Source: Tritrichomonas musculus (lineage: Eukaryota > Parabasalia > Tritrichomonadida > Tritrichomonadidae). From it: 64,000 nt of DNA. Both the position numbers and the translations under genes were made by a program. Of the stretch, positions 40,527 through 51,140 are shown piece after piece (positions within the stretch are counted from its first letter, which is position 1; the number at the start of each line of letters is the position of its first letter). The notes under the pieces are model-generated. The model did not search any database and was not told the origin of the DNA. It worked only from the letters and a program-made list of their open reading frames with translations. The stretch covers positions 434,001-498,000 of the forward strand of contig JAPFFF010000032.1 of the NCBI GenBank assembly GCA_039105265.1. The letters run 5' to 3'.

Positions 40527-40594
40527 AATTATTTTTTTTTTCTTATGTTATAATATATATATTATTTTGTTATCTTTGATATTCATTGAGTTAT

Positions 40595-40650
40595 GAAAAA
40601 GTCACGAACTTATCGACCACCCTGTATATAGGATGGCCATTAAGTAACCG
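40595..40650. other. Possible transposon end
   Basis: AAGTCACGAACTTATCGACC followed by ACCCTGTATATAGG resembles sequence near 59067 (GTTACGAACTTATTGAATGA, then CCTATATTTT). The ACCCTGTATA word is common at mariner ends. Evidence is slight: one short match in this window. Confidence 0.3.
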
Positions 40651-40804
40651 CAATTTCAAAGGCTGATGAGTAAAGCTTATTATTCTATTTTTACAAAACA
40701 AATGGCAATTGCCATTGGTTTTGATGAATGTCTTTATCAGGTTTTAAAACTGATATTTGATTTCTTGTTAAAGTAGACTTATTAAATTCTATGTTCAATA
40801 TCAC

Positions 40805-41281
40805 TTACTTATTTAATGATTTAATTAATAACAATTTCAGCATTGTTTTGATTTGAACTTTTTGACCTTCTGCTCGTATCGTATGGTTACCATATTTATA
40901 AACTCTTGAAGTGTATAATAAATCTGTTACTTTTTCATCACTTTGCATTTCTATAATTTCTCCAAGATTTTCATCATCAATAAAAAGATTAAACCTACCA
41001 GTTTGGTTGTGTCTGCCATATATCATAAATTGAATTCCTTTGAACGTGTACGAAAAGGTTGCGTTACCATTATATGTCCAGCATAATTGTCCGCAGCTGT
41101 AAACAGATGGATCTTCAAAATTTTCTTGAGGGCAGTCCGAAATAATAGGATCACATATTATATCACCAGTTTTATCCATCATTTTGGTTGAAACTGATAT
41201 TGGATATACTTTTGGTGTTGGCATTGAATCTCCCTTTATGTTTTTAAAGAATAGCATCAGAACAAAAATTTGGAAATACAT
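40805..41281 (-). CDS. Small secreted beta-sandwich protein
   Basis: 158 residues. The N-terminus MYFQIFVLMLFFKNIKGDSM is a signal peptide, so the product enters the secretory route. After it come DIICDPIISDCPQENF (Cys pair), then SCGQLCWTYNGNATFSYTFK, GIQFMIYGRHNQTGRFNLFI, DDENLGEIIEMQ and KYGNHTIRAEGQKVQI. The FSY.F.G.QF.IYG and ..G.HTIR..G patterns are those of galactose-binding-like / carbohydrate-binding beta sandwiches. There is no membrane anchor, since the short C-terminal hydrophobic patch (MLKLLLIKSL) is weak. N-glycosylation sites occur (NATF, NQTG). A role in extracellular binding is likely; the ligand is unknown. Confidence 0.7.
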   Translation of the reverse strand: MYFQIFVLMLFFKNIKGDSMPTPKVYPISVSTKMMDKTGDIICDPIISDCPQENFEDPSVYSCGQLCWTYNGNATFSYTFKGIQFMIYGRHNQTGRFNLFIDDENLGEIIEMQSDEKVTDLLYTSRVYKYGNHTIRAEGQKVQIKTMLKLLLIKSLNK

Positions 41282-42290
41282 TTAAATAGAGACTTATCAA
41301 AATTATTTTTAATTTTAAAATTCCAACGATATTTTGCATTAAATGTATTTATTAGAAAAAATACTAGTAATTCAATTAAATTGAGTTTTTTCAGATAATA
41401 ACTTTTTGGCCAAAAAGAATTACATTTGCAAAAAAGTTGTCATCTTTTGAAAAATTTACTTTTTTCACAAAAAAATTTATTTTGTTTCAATTTGCAATTT
41501 TTTTGAAATAACTTTTTTTATTGATTGCAAAAAGTATTTGCCATTTAAATATCTTTTTAAAAATAATTTTTTTTGTGCAAATATAACTTTAAAAAATTAA
41601 AGAAATTGCTCATATTGTGATTACAAATTATTTGCAATTATTTATTAATGCTTTTATTCATAAATTAGATGTATTATGAGTAAAAATTGATATAACTTTA
41701 TTGTTGCTGTGAGGTTTGCAGGATATGTGCTCTACAAAAATGTAAAATAGAAATAAAATATTTCAAAAGAAAAAAATTATTGTTCTTAAAAGATTGCTAT
41801 CATTGGTTGTCGTGCTCACATATTATTGTACTTTCTTAGAAACAAAGAAGTTGTTCATTTTTATTTCCAAAGTTTTAGAGATAATTTTCATTCTTCTCAA
41901 TTTATTAAAATATTGATAACCTTGAATATTTTTTATATTGGTTTTTGTAAATAGTATATTGTAATTTACGCAAAAAAAATTTGTTTTAAAATTATTTTTT
42001 TTATAACAAAAACCATTGCAAATATGCAACAACAAGTTTTTTCAAAATTATATTTATTTTTGAAAAATATCAATTTATTCAAAATTTTATCGATTTTTTG
42101 TTTTCACTTCAAAATAATCGTAAAAAATTGTTATTTTAAAAAACAAATATTTTTTTAAATAGAGATTTCTTTTGCGTTTTTTCAGGATTTTTTAAAATTA
42201 AATTGTTTTTAATATATAAATCATGGAATTTTAAAAAAGCTAAGACTTTTTCCTTAGTCTCTAATAAAAAATAATTTCTCAAATTTTCTG
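41282..42290. other. 1 kb gene-less AT-rich stretch
   Basis: No supported gene. Dominated by TTTTTT/AAAAAA runs and TTGCAA words. Confidence 0.55.
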
Positions 42291-42320
42291 TTAACAAAAT
42301 GTTTTTCAATAAAACAATTT

Positions 42321-42938
42321 ATAATTCCATCTTCAGTTACAGAGATTAAAAAAAGCATATTTGAAAGATGCTATTCACTAACAGAGATAACAATTCCATC
42401 ATCTATTACATCGATTGGAGATTGTGCTTTTATCGATTGTAAAAATTTAAAACAAATCACAATTCCATCATCTGTTACATCGATTGGTCATAGTTGTTTT
42501 GGGAGATGTTCCTCTTTAACAGAAATAACGATATCATCTTCTGTTAAATTGATTAATGACTTTACTTTTAGCTGTTGTAATTTATTAGAAAATATTACAA
42601 TTCCTTCATCTGTTACATCAATTGGTGAAAATGCATTCAACAATTGTTCAAAATTGATAAGAATAACAATCCCTTCATCTGTCACATCAATTGGACAAGG
42701 ATGTTTTTGTGGATGCACATCTTTAATACAAATTGCAATTCCAACTTCATTAACAACAATTGATGATGGCGTTTTTTATGAATGCTCATCTTTAACAGAA
42801 GTAAATATTCCTTCATCGGTTACATCAATTGGTGAAAATTCTTTTAGTAATTGTGCGAAATTAGAGAAAATTATAATTCCTTCATCTGTCACAACAATCG
42901 GGAAAGGTAGTTTTAGTTGTTGTGTATCACGATTTTAA
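42321..42938 (+). pseudogene. BspA-like LRR gene fragment
   Basis: About nine TpLRRs of 23 residues in one open frame (ITIPSSVTSIGENAFNNCSK, IIIPSSVTTIGKGSFSCC). Repeats are close to the family consensus, so the piece is young. There is no ATG with an N-terminal module ahead of it and it stops inside a repeat (SCCVSRF) before 42939. The left edge is at about 42300. It is a truncated copy, or a gene part deposited by recombination. Confidence 0.75.
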
Positions 42939-43061
42939 ATAGATTAAATTTAAAAATCACATATTTTTTAATAGATATCAACCAAAATGTAGTCAAGTAA
43001 TTGATTTTCAGGTTTCTATTATAAAAAATATTCTAGATAAAAAAAATTCAATAAGTATGAA

Positions 43062-43141
43062 GGTTGTTTGGCCGAGTGGTCTAAGGCGCCAGTTTAAGGC
43101 ACTGGTCCGCGAGGGCGTGGGTTCGAACCCCACAGCAACCA
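43062..43141 (+). tRNA. tRNA-Leu (anticodon AAG)
   Basis: A complete cloverleaf. The acceptor GGTTGTT pairs with AGCAACC and has discriminator A. The D arm is GCC...GGC. The anticodon stem CCAGT/ACTGG encloses loop TTAAGGC, giving AAG. The variable arm is 11 bases (a type II tRNA, as leucine tRNAs are). The T arm is GTGGG TTCGAAC CCCAC. The A and B boxes (TGGCCGAGTGG, GGTTCGAACCC) are canonical and a T run follows directly as the RNA polymerase III terminator. No intron is seen. Confidence 0.97.
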
Positions 43142-43152
43142 TTTTTTTTCTT
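43142..43152 (+). terminator. Pol III T-run terminator
   Basis: A run of eight T immediately after the tRNA. Confidence 0.8.
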
Positions 43153-43505
43153 TTTTTAGTTTTGTTTTTATTAAAATAAATTCAATTGATAAAGCACAGC
43201 ATTTTTATATTAGCATAGAAACTCATTCAAATTTTTCTCAATGTAAGCACTAATAAATGGAAAAAAAAAAAAAAAAATATTATTGAGATCAAAAAGGTAA
43301 ATATAATTAATAAACATTTATTAATTCCTAAATAAAGAAGATATTTCCTATTTCATCTTTACTGATAAAGACCTTTATTTAATGCTTTTTATATATGGAC
43401 AAATTAGTTATCAAATCGTAGAAACTTTTTGAAAATTATTAAGCCATTTATACTCGCAAAAATTATGGAAAAAAATTAAAAATATCAGATAAAAGTTTGT
43501 TTTAC

Positions 43506-44728
43506 TTATTCGATGCCAAAAGCCTTCTTCAACTTTATATTTTTACCACCTTTAACAAATTCATATAGAGTTATATTCTTCTTTGAATGCTTTACATCTG
43601 TTCTAGCTCCACTAGCAATAAGAAATTGAATTGCTTCATAATTAGCATTAATCGCGGAAGCGAATGATTCTAAGAGAGTAGGATATGATTCATTTTCTCT
43701 TGCATTAATGTTGAAATCATATTGAGTTATTAATAATTCGAGAATTTCAATAACTTCTTTTCCTTTTCTTTCTGCTAATCTAGCTGCCCCAGTTTTATGC
43801 TCATCATCCGATCTATTTGGTAAAAATTCTTTCGTCTTGAACATTTTTCGAGCAACCTCTACATCGTAATACATGCAGGCCCAAAGGCAAACTCCAGATT
43901 GATACATTAGACCTCCATTTACTGGTGGCTCAATTTCATTTTCTGCTACATCATCAAGTATTTGGAGAAGCATTTTTTTGAATTTTTTGCCAGGATCAAT
44001 TTCGCAAATATAACTGATAAGTGAATGGTAGCCAAATTTATCGGTGAAATGCACTAAAGCATCTTCCTTTCTATAAATCATTTCTAGTGCTTCTGGGTTA
44101 TAGCAAATAACAGCTCTCATTGCAGTACATGATGATCCAAGAGAATACGCAATAATTCTCTATCTCGCAAACTGATTGCCTTTTCAATAAGTTTCTTTTC
44201 CATGTTTTTATTGTGACCTGTATTGATTATTTTGGCACCACCATTGAATAGTGCTTCTAATATTCGTGGATCTCCTCCGACAGTAGCGCAATATAACAAC
44301 TGAAGGTTGCCGCCTCCTAATACTTGGTAAGTAGCCTGGCTTGGTTCGCTTGTAAGGATATATGAAGCAACTTCATAAGAACCAGCTCTGCATGCATAAT
44401 GAAGAGGTAAAAACTCACCAGCACTTTTCTTACTCAATCCGAGTTCCTTTTCAAGCTGAAGATAACGGAAACATTCAAGTGCATTGTAATATGCTGCTAT
44501 ATGTAGTAAAGATAAACCTGTATTAGGAAGATCTTCTTCTGGTTGATAGTTATCGTTCCCGTCGTTCCCGTCGTTTCCGATATTTTGATCCAACGACTTT
44601 TGAGTTTCAGATTCATAAGAAAAATTAGCGTCTCCGAAATTAAAATGATCATTTTCGTTTAAATAACTTCTGAGGGATTCCAAGTCATTTAAACTTACCA
44701 TTTTTACAAGCCTATCTCTTTCTAACAT
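43506..44728 (-). pseudogene. Ankyrin-repeat protein, one frameshift
   Basis: Start ATG at 44728 (MLERDRLVKMVSLNDLESLR). An initiator-like TCATTT lies about 10 bp before it, as at many trichomonad genes. The first frame (to 44117) holds a GNDGNDGND micro-repeat, then ankyrin repeats (SLLHIAAYYNALECFRYL, LPLHYACRAGSYEVASYIL). The second frame (44120-43506) continues with VICYNPEALEMIYRKEDA, LISYICEIDPGKKF, then AARLAERKGKEVIEILELLI and AINANYEAIQFLIASGARTD. The switch is at about 44120-44135 and one base would explain it. The whole is about 405 codons, the normal form of this family. A binding scaffold with unknown partner; either recently broken or an assembly error. Confidence 0.75.
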
Positions 44729-45169
44729 GATAAAAATGAAATTAAAATTAAATTAAATTTTTTTTGAAGTAAAAGAATAAAAATTTGTGAATTTTTGATT
44801 CAATAAATTTTGTCAACCACATTCAATTTTGTCAAGGGCTGAAAACCAAAAATAAAATAGTTATCGATTTATATATAATTTTAAAATATCAAGTAAAACT
44901 TAATTTTCTTATATTAAAAATTGTTTAAATTTTTTATGTATAATTACTAAGATAAACATATTTTTAATTTATTATATGAATATTTTATTATTGTTACTGA
45001 AAATATTATTTATGAGAGACAAAATGAATCTTTTTGACTTCATTCTGAGGTCCTTCATAAATGGATCGATTGGCTGGAAGACAAAAGATTTTCCACATTA
45101 TTTTCAATATCATCATCAATTTTGACAGGCACATGTTGGATTCACTTCATGAAAGCACTTAATCATTCT

Positions 45170-46691
45170 TTCACATTGTTCATTACATGAATTATTTTTA
45201 TAGGAAGCGTTACAAGGCAGTTTGGGAAAATATTCCGTAAGTTTTCAATCACAGAAATGTCCAACTTTGTGTTTTCTTCAATTTCAACAATCTTCATGAA
45301 GATTCACGCATTCGCCAAAAGCTTTCTCTCGAATATAAATGAAAAAGATTTTTTTTCAATAGAAGAAAATGAAAAAGATTTTTTTTCAATTATTTGTATT
45401 TCAGATTCACTTTCAAAATCGACTTTTTTCAAATTACTTCCTTCAAACGCACCTACTTCAATTCGCAGAACATGGCGAGGAATGGAAATTGAAACAATAG
45501 AAGAATCAGAAAAAGCTCTTTTCTCAATTATTCTTAATTTGCAATTTTCACCAAATTCTATTTTTTTGAGATTCCTGCAACCTGAAAATGCGCGCTTTTC
45601 GATTTTCATGACGTGAGATGGAATATAAATATATTCAATCGATGAAAATATAAATGAACTGTTTCTGAGCACTCTCAATTTTGAGTGCTTTGAAAATTCG
45701 ACCTACTTTATATTTAAACAATTCATAAAGGCGAATTCGCCGATATTAGTGACACTTTTTGGAATCATTATTGATTCAATTGATGAATCAGAAAATGCAT
45801 CATTTTCAATCGATTCTAAATGTGCATCCTCTGAAAAAGTGAAAGCATTTGAACCTATTTTCTTAATGAATGACGGAATAGAAACTTCTTTTATATTTCG
45901 TTGCCCAAAAAGCAAAACATCAAAAATGTCACTTTTTATATCGGTTTTCCCAATGATTAATTTGTCATCAAAAATTCTCACTTTTTCTTCTTCGCATCGA
46001 ATGACTTTTATTGTATTCAATTTTGTCGTTTCAAACAGGCATTTATTCAAATGGACGATGTTTGATGGAATCGGCAGGAATTCAAGAGACTGCTCTGAAA
46101 ATTCAATCACTTTCAATCCGTTTGTAAATGAGAAAGAGTTTTCAGCGATTTTTGTGACGTGACGTGTTGAATTGAACGTGGTATCATTACTTCACTTTGC
46201 TCTGTCAGATTGCCGAAAATACCTGCCGTTCCTTCGTTTTCATCTAAAACATTCAAAAAACCGTTACATTCAATTTTCTTCTTTGTCAATAAATCAACTA
46301 ACTTGACATTTTCTTTCAAACAAGCTTTCAACAATTTATGCCTTGTCTCATTGAATTCGAATTCACTGGAAATTCCGTTATTATTAAATAAATGGTCAAT
46401 TATTTGACGATAATTGGACACTTTTTGTTTCAATGCTTCTTGTTGTTGATTTTTTTTAAATTGAAGTTCGATGTTTTTGAAAAAATGTGGAGAAATTGAT
46501 TGATGGCGAGTGTTATATTTATATATGTGGATGATGTCTTTCATGATATCAAATTCTTCACTTATTTCTTCATATTCACAAATGTTCCTATCATGTAGAA
46601 ATGGGATTTCCTTTGTCGTCAAATAATTAATAAAAGAATGGAAAATATCTTCACTAATGTTAGATTTGACCTCATATAGACCTCCTGTCAA
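45170..46691 (-). pseudogene. BspA-like LRR gene with N-terminal module, broken
   Basis: The N-terminal part (from 46691) reads SNISEDIFHSFINYLTTKEI, then PFLHDRNICEYEEISEEFDI: the BTB-like module found before LRRs or RCC1 in trichomonads, here without an ATG in view. LRRs follow: RNIKEVSIPSFIKKIGSNAF, SIESIMIPKSVTNIGEFAFM, RHVLRIEVGAFEGSNLKKVD. Breaks: a frame change near 46150-46165 beside a CACGTCACGTCA duplication, in-frame TAG at about 45700, and in-frame TGA at about 45303. A 27-bp direct duplication (KKSFSFSSIE/KKSFSFIFE, 45340-45395) adds length. The C-terminal cap (KLDISVIENLRNIFPNCLVT) is still visible to about 45200. A host pseudogene with moderate decay. Confidence 0.75.
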
Positions 46692-47284
46692 AAGAGAATT
46701 AGTTATTAAAGCCGTTTACTAATATTTTCATTACTGATTTCCTTTTGAATAATTAAAAATGTATAAATAGCATTTTTTTTGTATATGTTTTCATAATTAA
46801 GCTAATGATGTCAATAATATCCAATTCATAGATTTTGAATTTAATCGTTTGCTCGTTTATAATTATATGGAAACGATAAAAATATATTCTTTTTTTTAAA
46901 ATTAAAATCAATTCAATTTTTAACATATTAACGATGGGAGATAATATTGTGAAAAAGGCAAATTATCATTTAATATAGCTTGTATATTAATATTTGCGTG
47001 TCATTTTCGCGATAGCATTGATACTTCAAATATTGATTGATTTTCTAAAAATAAAAGAAAATTACTTATTTGAAATTATTTAACGTTAATTAACAAATCA
47101 GTCATCACCATTTTTAATTTAATAATATTTTTGATAAGATAATTCTATATTAAATGTGAGAAATTATTTTCTCAGAAAAAAAAAAACAAAATAACTAAAA
47201 TTGATAATAAAAAATAAAAAAATGGAAAATTGAATTAAAATTTTTTGATAAAGTATTGAATTTAAATTCAATAATTTGAATTTA
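46692..47284. other. Gene-less AT-rich stretch
   Basis: Nothing supported. Confidence 0.5.
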
Positions 47285-47380
47285 GGTTTTTATCTAAAAT
47301 ATCAAGACCTGCATAAAAAATTTCACTCATTTCTTTCTGATGTGAGAAAATTTCGTTGATTTCTTTGTAACAATCTTTTA
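47285..47380 (-). pseudogene. Coding remnant left of a MITE
   Basis: The minus strand reads KDCYKEINEIFSHQKEMSEI, then FYAGLDILDK. It stops at the element's TA edge. With 48128-48430 on the same strand it may be one host gene split by the insertion. Confidence 0.4.
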
Positions 47381-48127
47381 AACTGTTTCCAACCTGACGG
47401 GAACAAAAATTGAATGGAATTGATTAAAAAACACGTTATTTACAAAATAATTCTATTCATAAATGTTTTTACAAATGTTGTAAAGTATTCATTTTGTTCC
47501 CATCAGATCGAAAAAAACGAGTTTTTAAAAAATTTTAATTATATTGATAGAATCAACAAAATTATGAGATTTTTTTCATCAGTTCTCCATACACATATGC
47601 TACAAAATATTGATAATGTGTAAATAACTAAATTTGAAACTTTTTTTGTGAAGATATATTAACATTATTAATATATATATGATAATTGATAGTAGAACGA
47701 ATAAAAAATATTTATGAAAGTTCTCGTATCTTTTTTTGATGCACCACTTTTTTTGATTACATTCTTTTTTGGAAAAAATGCATATTATTAGGTTATAATA
47801 AGAATTTTGATATCGCGCGTTGCATAAAAATTGCTAATAATAACAAGAATATTTTATTTGGTATGCATATTTTGTAAATTTCTGAGATGCTAATTTGAAA
47901 ATAAACTTTATAATTAGCTTGGAAACAACATTCGAGATTTATTGGATCTTTGGACTAATAAAATTGCTGGTTCATCCTTTTTTGACGATGAATTTGGGTC
48001 ATTGGATCTAAATGTATATATTTGCTTTTTGATCTTAAATTATTCAATTTTTTAAAATTTTAACTTTCTTTTCAAAAAGTTGATATATAACACAAAAAGT
48101 TATGTTCCCATCAGTTTGAAAACAGTT
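47381..48127. mobile_element. 747-bp non-autonomous DNA transposon (TA target)
   Basis: Inverted ends of 25 bp with three mismatches lie at 47381-47405 and 48103-48127. Both read AACTGTTT.CAA.CTGA.GGGAACA, and TA stands on each side as expected for Tc1/mariner-type insertion. A further inverted copy of the end (TGTTCCCATCAG) lies inside at 47495-47506, so the left 126 bp could be a small element of its own. There is no transposase; a 69-codon frame (47414-47623) has no likeness to one. Confidence 0.75.
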
Positions 48128-48430
48128 TAGTTATCGAATATGTAGTCGACCAAATAAGATATCATAAGGCGGTGTAAACAATATTTCTTTCATACAATGA
48201 ATTATATCTTTGATCTCTTCGATATGCATCTTTTTCTGTTGTTCGTTTTTAAAAGCAAAATCGATGAATTTCTCTGTATCTGAAAATGTGGTGACTTCTT
48301 CATTTACCCATCCTCTAATTTCTTCTTCTTCATTATTCTATTCATTTTCATTAATGCTTGTTAATTTCACTTTTTTGATTGAATGTTTTTTTATGGATTC
48401 CGTCTTTTGTTTAATAAATATAAAATAAAT
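48128..48430 (-). pseudogene. Coding remnant right of a MITE
   Basis: The minus strand reads NNEEEEIRGWVNEEVTTFSD, then TEKFIDFAFKNEQQKKMHIE and EIKDIIHCMKEILFTP, in the style of the helical N-terminal modules of trichomonad ankyrin/BspA genes. It has a stop near 48340 and ends at the element. Confidence 0.45.
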
Positions 48431-48778
48431 AATCAATTTTGATAATCATTATTTATATTTAAAAATAAATAAAAAATCATTTTTATTCTAGGAGATTATT
48501 TTATTTTTGAATCTTTTAATACAACTATTTATGCATAGAAATTAATTGATAAATTGCATACAAATTTTTTAAACTTTTTATTTGAAAAAAATAAAAATTA
48601 TACGCAATTATTTCAATTAATTTTCATTTCAGATTGCTGATTTGACCTTATTTTAACCATAAATATTTTTTTCAATTATTTAATTCTATTAAAATGTGTT
48701 TCAACACTTTATTTTATAATAAAATGCAATTATATGAATGTTTTTAAAAACTATTCTCTTTTCAATAATTACCGTTTA

Positions 48779-48826
48779 TGGAGCCTACTTTTTGAGTTTT
48801 CAACACAAAAAAGGTAAGCTCCGTTT
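48779..48826. repeat. Imperfect hairpin GAGCCTACTTTTTGA
   Basis: GAGCCTACTTTTTG is followed after a short loop by an imperfect inverted copy (CAAAAAAGGTAAGCTC). The same word, GAGCCTACTTTTTGA, occurs at 16282 in the dispersed-repeat region, and CCACTTTTTGAAC at 54632 is similar. It lies some 65 bp beyond the stop of the ZIP gene. Confidence 0.5.
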
Positions 48827-48888
48827 TATTTATTTAAATGAAAAGCCGCTTATTTATAAAAGACAGAGAATTTAGAAACACTGTCATG

Positions 48889-49863
48889 TTAACCTTCAAC
48901 AATAGCAATTAAAAGCATCCATAAAATTCCGAATATGTATAATCCGAGGTGCCACAATTTTTCCGAAAGAGGCCATATTTCTTTGTTTTGGTATATTTTT
49001 GACCATTCATCGCATCCAACGAAGATAAACGTACCAGCTGAAATTGCAGAAATGATTCCTAGAACTAAATGATTTCCAATTTCAGAAATAAAAATAGCAA
49101 CGACAATTCCAATTGGAGATATTAAAACATAAATAGTCATCATTGTCCAGTATATATATTGAGTAGGTCTGTCTTGTGAAACAAGTAAGCCTAATGAAAA
49201 AGCTTCAACAGGCTTATGTCCCCCAACTGCGCATGCCAGTGCAATAACTCCGCTCAGATTGTTCATTACACCAAGTGCCAGGCCTTCAATAAAAGAGTGA
49301 ATAAGCATAATTATGTACAATACAATAACTGGAACTGATAGAGGATGAAACTTTTTGCTGAAAATTTCTCGCAATTCTTCTTTTTTATTTGTTGATTCTT
49401 CTATATTGATTCGATCACCACTGACTGTTAAATTGATATCTTCCCCACTTGAAACACTATCGCTTTGATTTGCGGATTCTGGACTATCATTCTCTGCTTG
49501 ATGATCAGCATTTATTGTGTTGTTTCCTAAATCATTAATTTCATTAATTGAATTATTTTCATCTGTTTTACTATTTTTTCCACGATAAGAAAATATTTCG
49601 GCCATTGTTAATATAATAAAAGTAGCAATTGTTATTGCAGCAGTAATTGGATAACCATTTTTTCCACATTCAAAAAATTCATTTGTTGAATCAAAGAATA
49701 AATGAGCAAAACCTGCTCCAAAAAAAACTCCTCCTGCTAAAGATTCTGCTCTTTCTGTTAACTTTGGAGCTCTAATACATAAAATAAGTACTGTTCCTAA
49801 AAAATTGAGAATTGCGCACACTACTGCACATATAAATTTTATTGCAGTCAGAGAAAGGCCCAT
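48889..49863 (-). CDS. ZIP-family divalent metal transporter
   Basis: 324 residues, intact. ZIP proteins move zinc or iron into the cytoplasm across the plasma or an organelle membrane. Eight hydrophobic segments can be counted: three in residues 8-93, a hydrophilic acidic loop (98-170, Ser/Asn/Glu-rich instead of the usual His-rich), then five more. The metal-site motifs are present: HSFIEG at 189-194 in TM4 and HKPVEA at 216-221 in TM5. There is no cleavable signal. On the coding strand a TCACTT initiator-like word lies within 15 bp of the start codon. Length and layout are those of ZIP family I/II members. The metal cannot be told from sequence. Confidence 0.93.
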   Translation of the reverse strand: MGLSLTAIKFICAVVCAILNFLGTVLILCIRAPKLTERAESLAGGVFFGAGFAHLFFDSTNEFFECGKNGYPITAAITIATFIILTMAEIFSYRGKNSKTDENNSINEINDLGNNTINADHQAENDSPESANQSDSVSSGEDINLTVSGDRINIEESTNKKEELREIFSKKFHPLSVPVIVLYIIMLIHSFIEGLALGVMNNLSGVIALACAVGGHKPVEAFSLGLLVSQDRPTQYIYWTMMTIYVLISPIGIVVAIFISEIGNHLVLGIISAISAGTFIFVGCDEWSKIYQNKEIWPLSEKLWHLGLYIFGILWMLLIAIVEG

Positions 49864-50542
49864 TACTTATAAGTGAGAATCAATTTATTGAAAGGTCCAG
49901 CACTGACCAAATGATTCTTAAACAGCCTGAAAATTTTGTATGAGATCAAAGAAATTAAGCATTCAGGATGTTTTGGTTTTATATTATTTTTTGAATATAT
50001 CAATATTTATAAAATTTATTCCAAAAATATTAATAAAAATATATTATAATATATCTAAATAAAATTGAATACATTTTTAAATAACTTATTAATTAAAATT
50101 TTTAAGTAAATTCATATTTTATTTTTTGACCTAATCAGTCAATATTTCACCATTATAATTCAATTTTTGGATAACAAATTTATCATAAAATTTTATATTC
50201 AGAGTTTTCCAAAATTCATTGTTCCGATTTCAATTTTTTCTCTCAAAAAAATTCATTGATATATAACACGAATATCTACTCAATAATAATTTTAGTATTA
50301 TATAAAATGGAATTAATAATATCTATATAATGTTTTATAATTATAAACTTAATAATTTGAATGACCAACTCGAATATTTACTAAATATATTTACTAAAAA
50401 CATATATTATCAAAATGAATTTATGCCGTAATTAAAAAAAAGATTATTTATATGTTTTAGAAGATTAAATATGCAGAAATGTATGAGTTTTGTATAATTT
50501 TGATAAATATTATTATTTGTACAAGAGGAGGTCAACTTATTT
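49864..50542. other. Gene-less AT-rich stretch
   Basis: No frame, RNA gene or repeat seen. Confidence 0.5.
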
Positions 50543-50880
50543 TTAAGGGACCACTATCATATTTTTTTGTAAACATTTCAATATTGAAAAAACTCATAGA
50601 AAATAAAATTCAATGGTTATTATTTCGGAAAAAGTTTAAAACTTTAAAATTTCACCATTCCGATCATTTTTGTAAAATTTTTACTCCTTTCAACTTTTAA
50701 ATTTTAATTGAAAAAAGGGAATAGGCTTAAAAGAAGAATAGAAATAAATGATATGTAATTTATATAATTTATATATACCAAAATATAGCAAAAATACTCA
50801 AGAAATAATTTTTTTTAAGTCAATTAATTTTGTGATAACTCATAGAATTTTTATCACAGAATTTGATAGTGGTCCCTTAA
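50543..50880. mobile_element. 338-bp MITE ending TTAAGGGACC
   Basis: TTAAGGGACCACTATCATATT at the left is mirrored at the right with one difference. The outer four bases TTAA on both sides could be a piggyBac-type target duplication with GGGACC ends. A TA duplication with a longer inverted repeat is equally possible. No coding content. Confidence 0.7.
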
Positions 50881-51140
50881 CACAAAAACTCATAGTATAA
50901 TTGGTTTTTATTTTTTATAAGTACATAGAATATTTAATATAATATATAATAGTTGTTCTATCTAAAATACCACCCGGGCAATGTCAGAATTTCGGCCAGA
51001 AATTTTATTTCGGGCATTTTCGGGTTTTGTCAAATGCCCAAAAAAAATATTAACGTTCGTGTCCGGAATGTTTTTTTTCGGGACCCCGTAATAAGCCCGA
51101 AATTTTGAAATGATTATAAATTTATTGTATCTTAATAAAA

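Noticed and set aside
47414-47623. 69-aa frame in the 747-bp element
   Set aside because: No similarity in pattern to a transposase, and AT-rich codons typical of chance frames.
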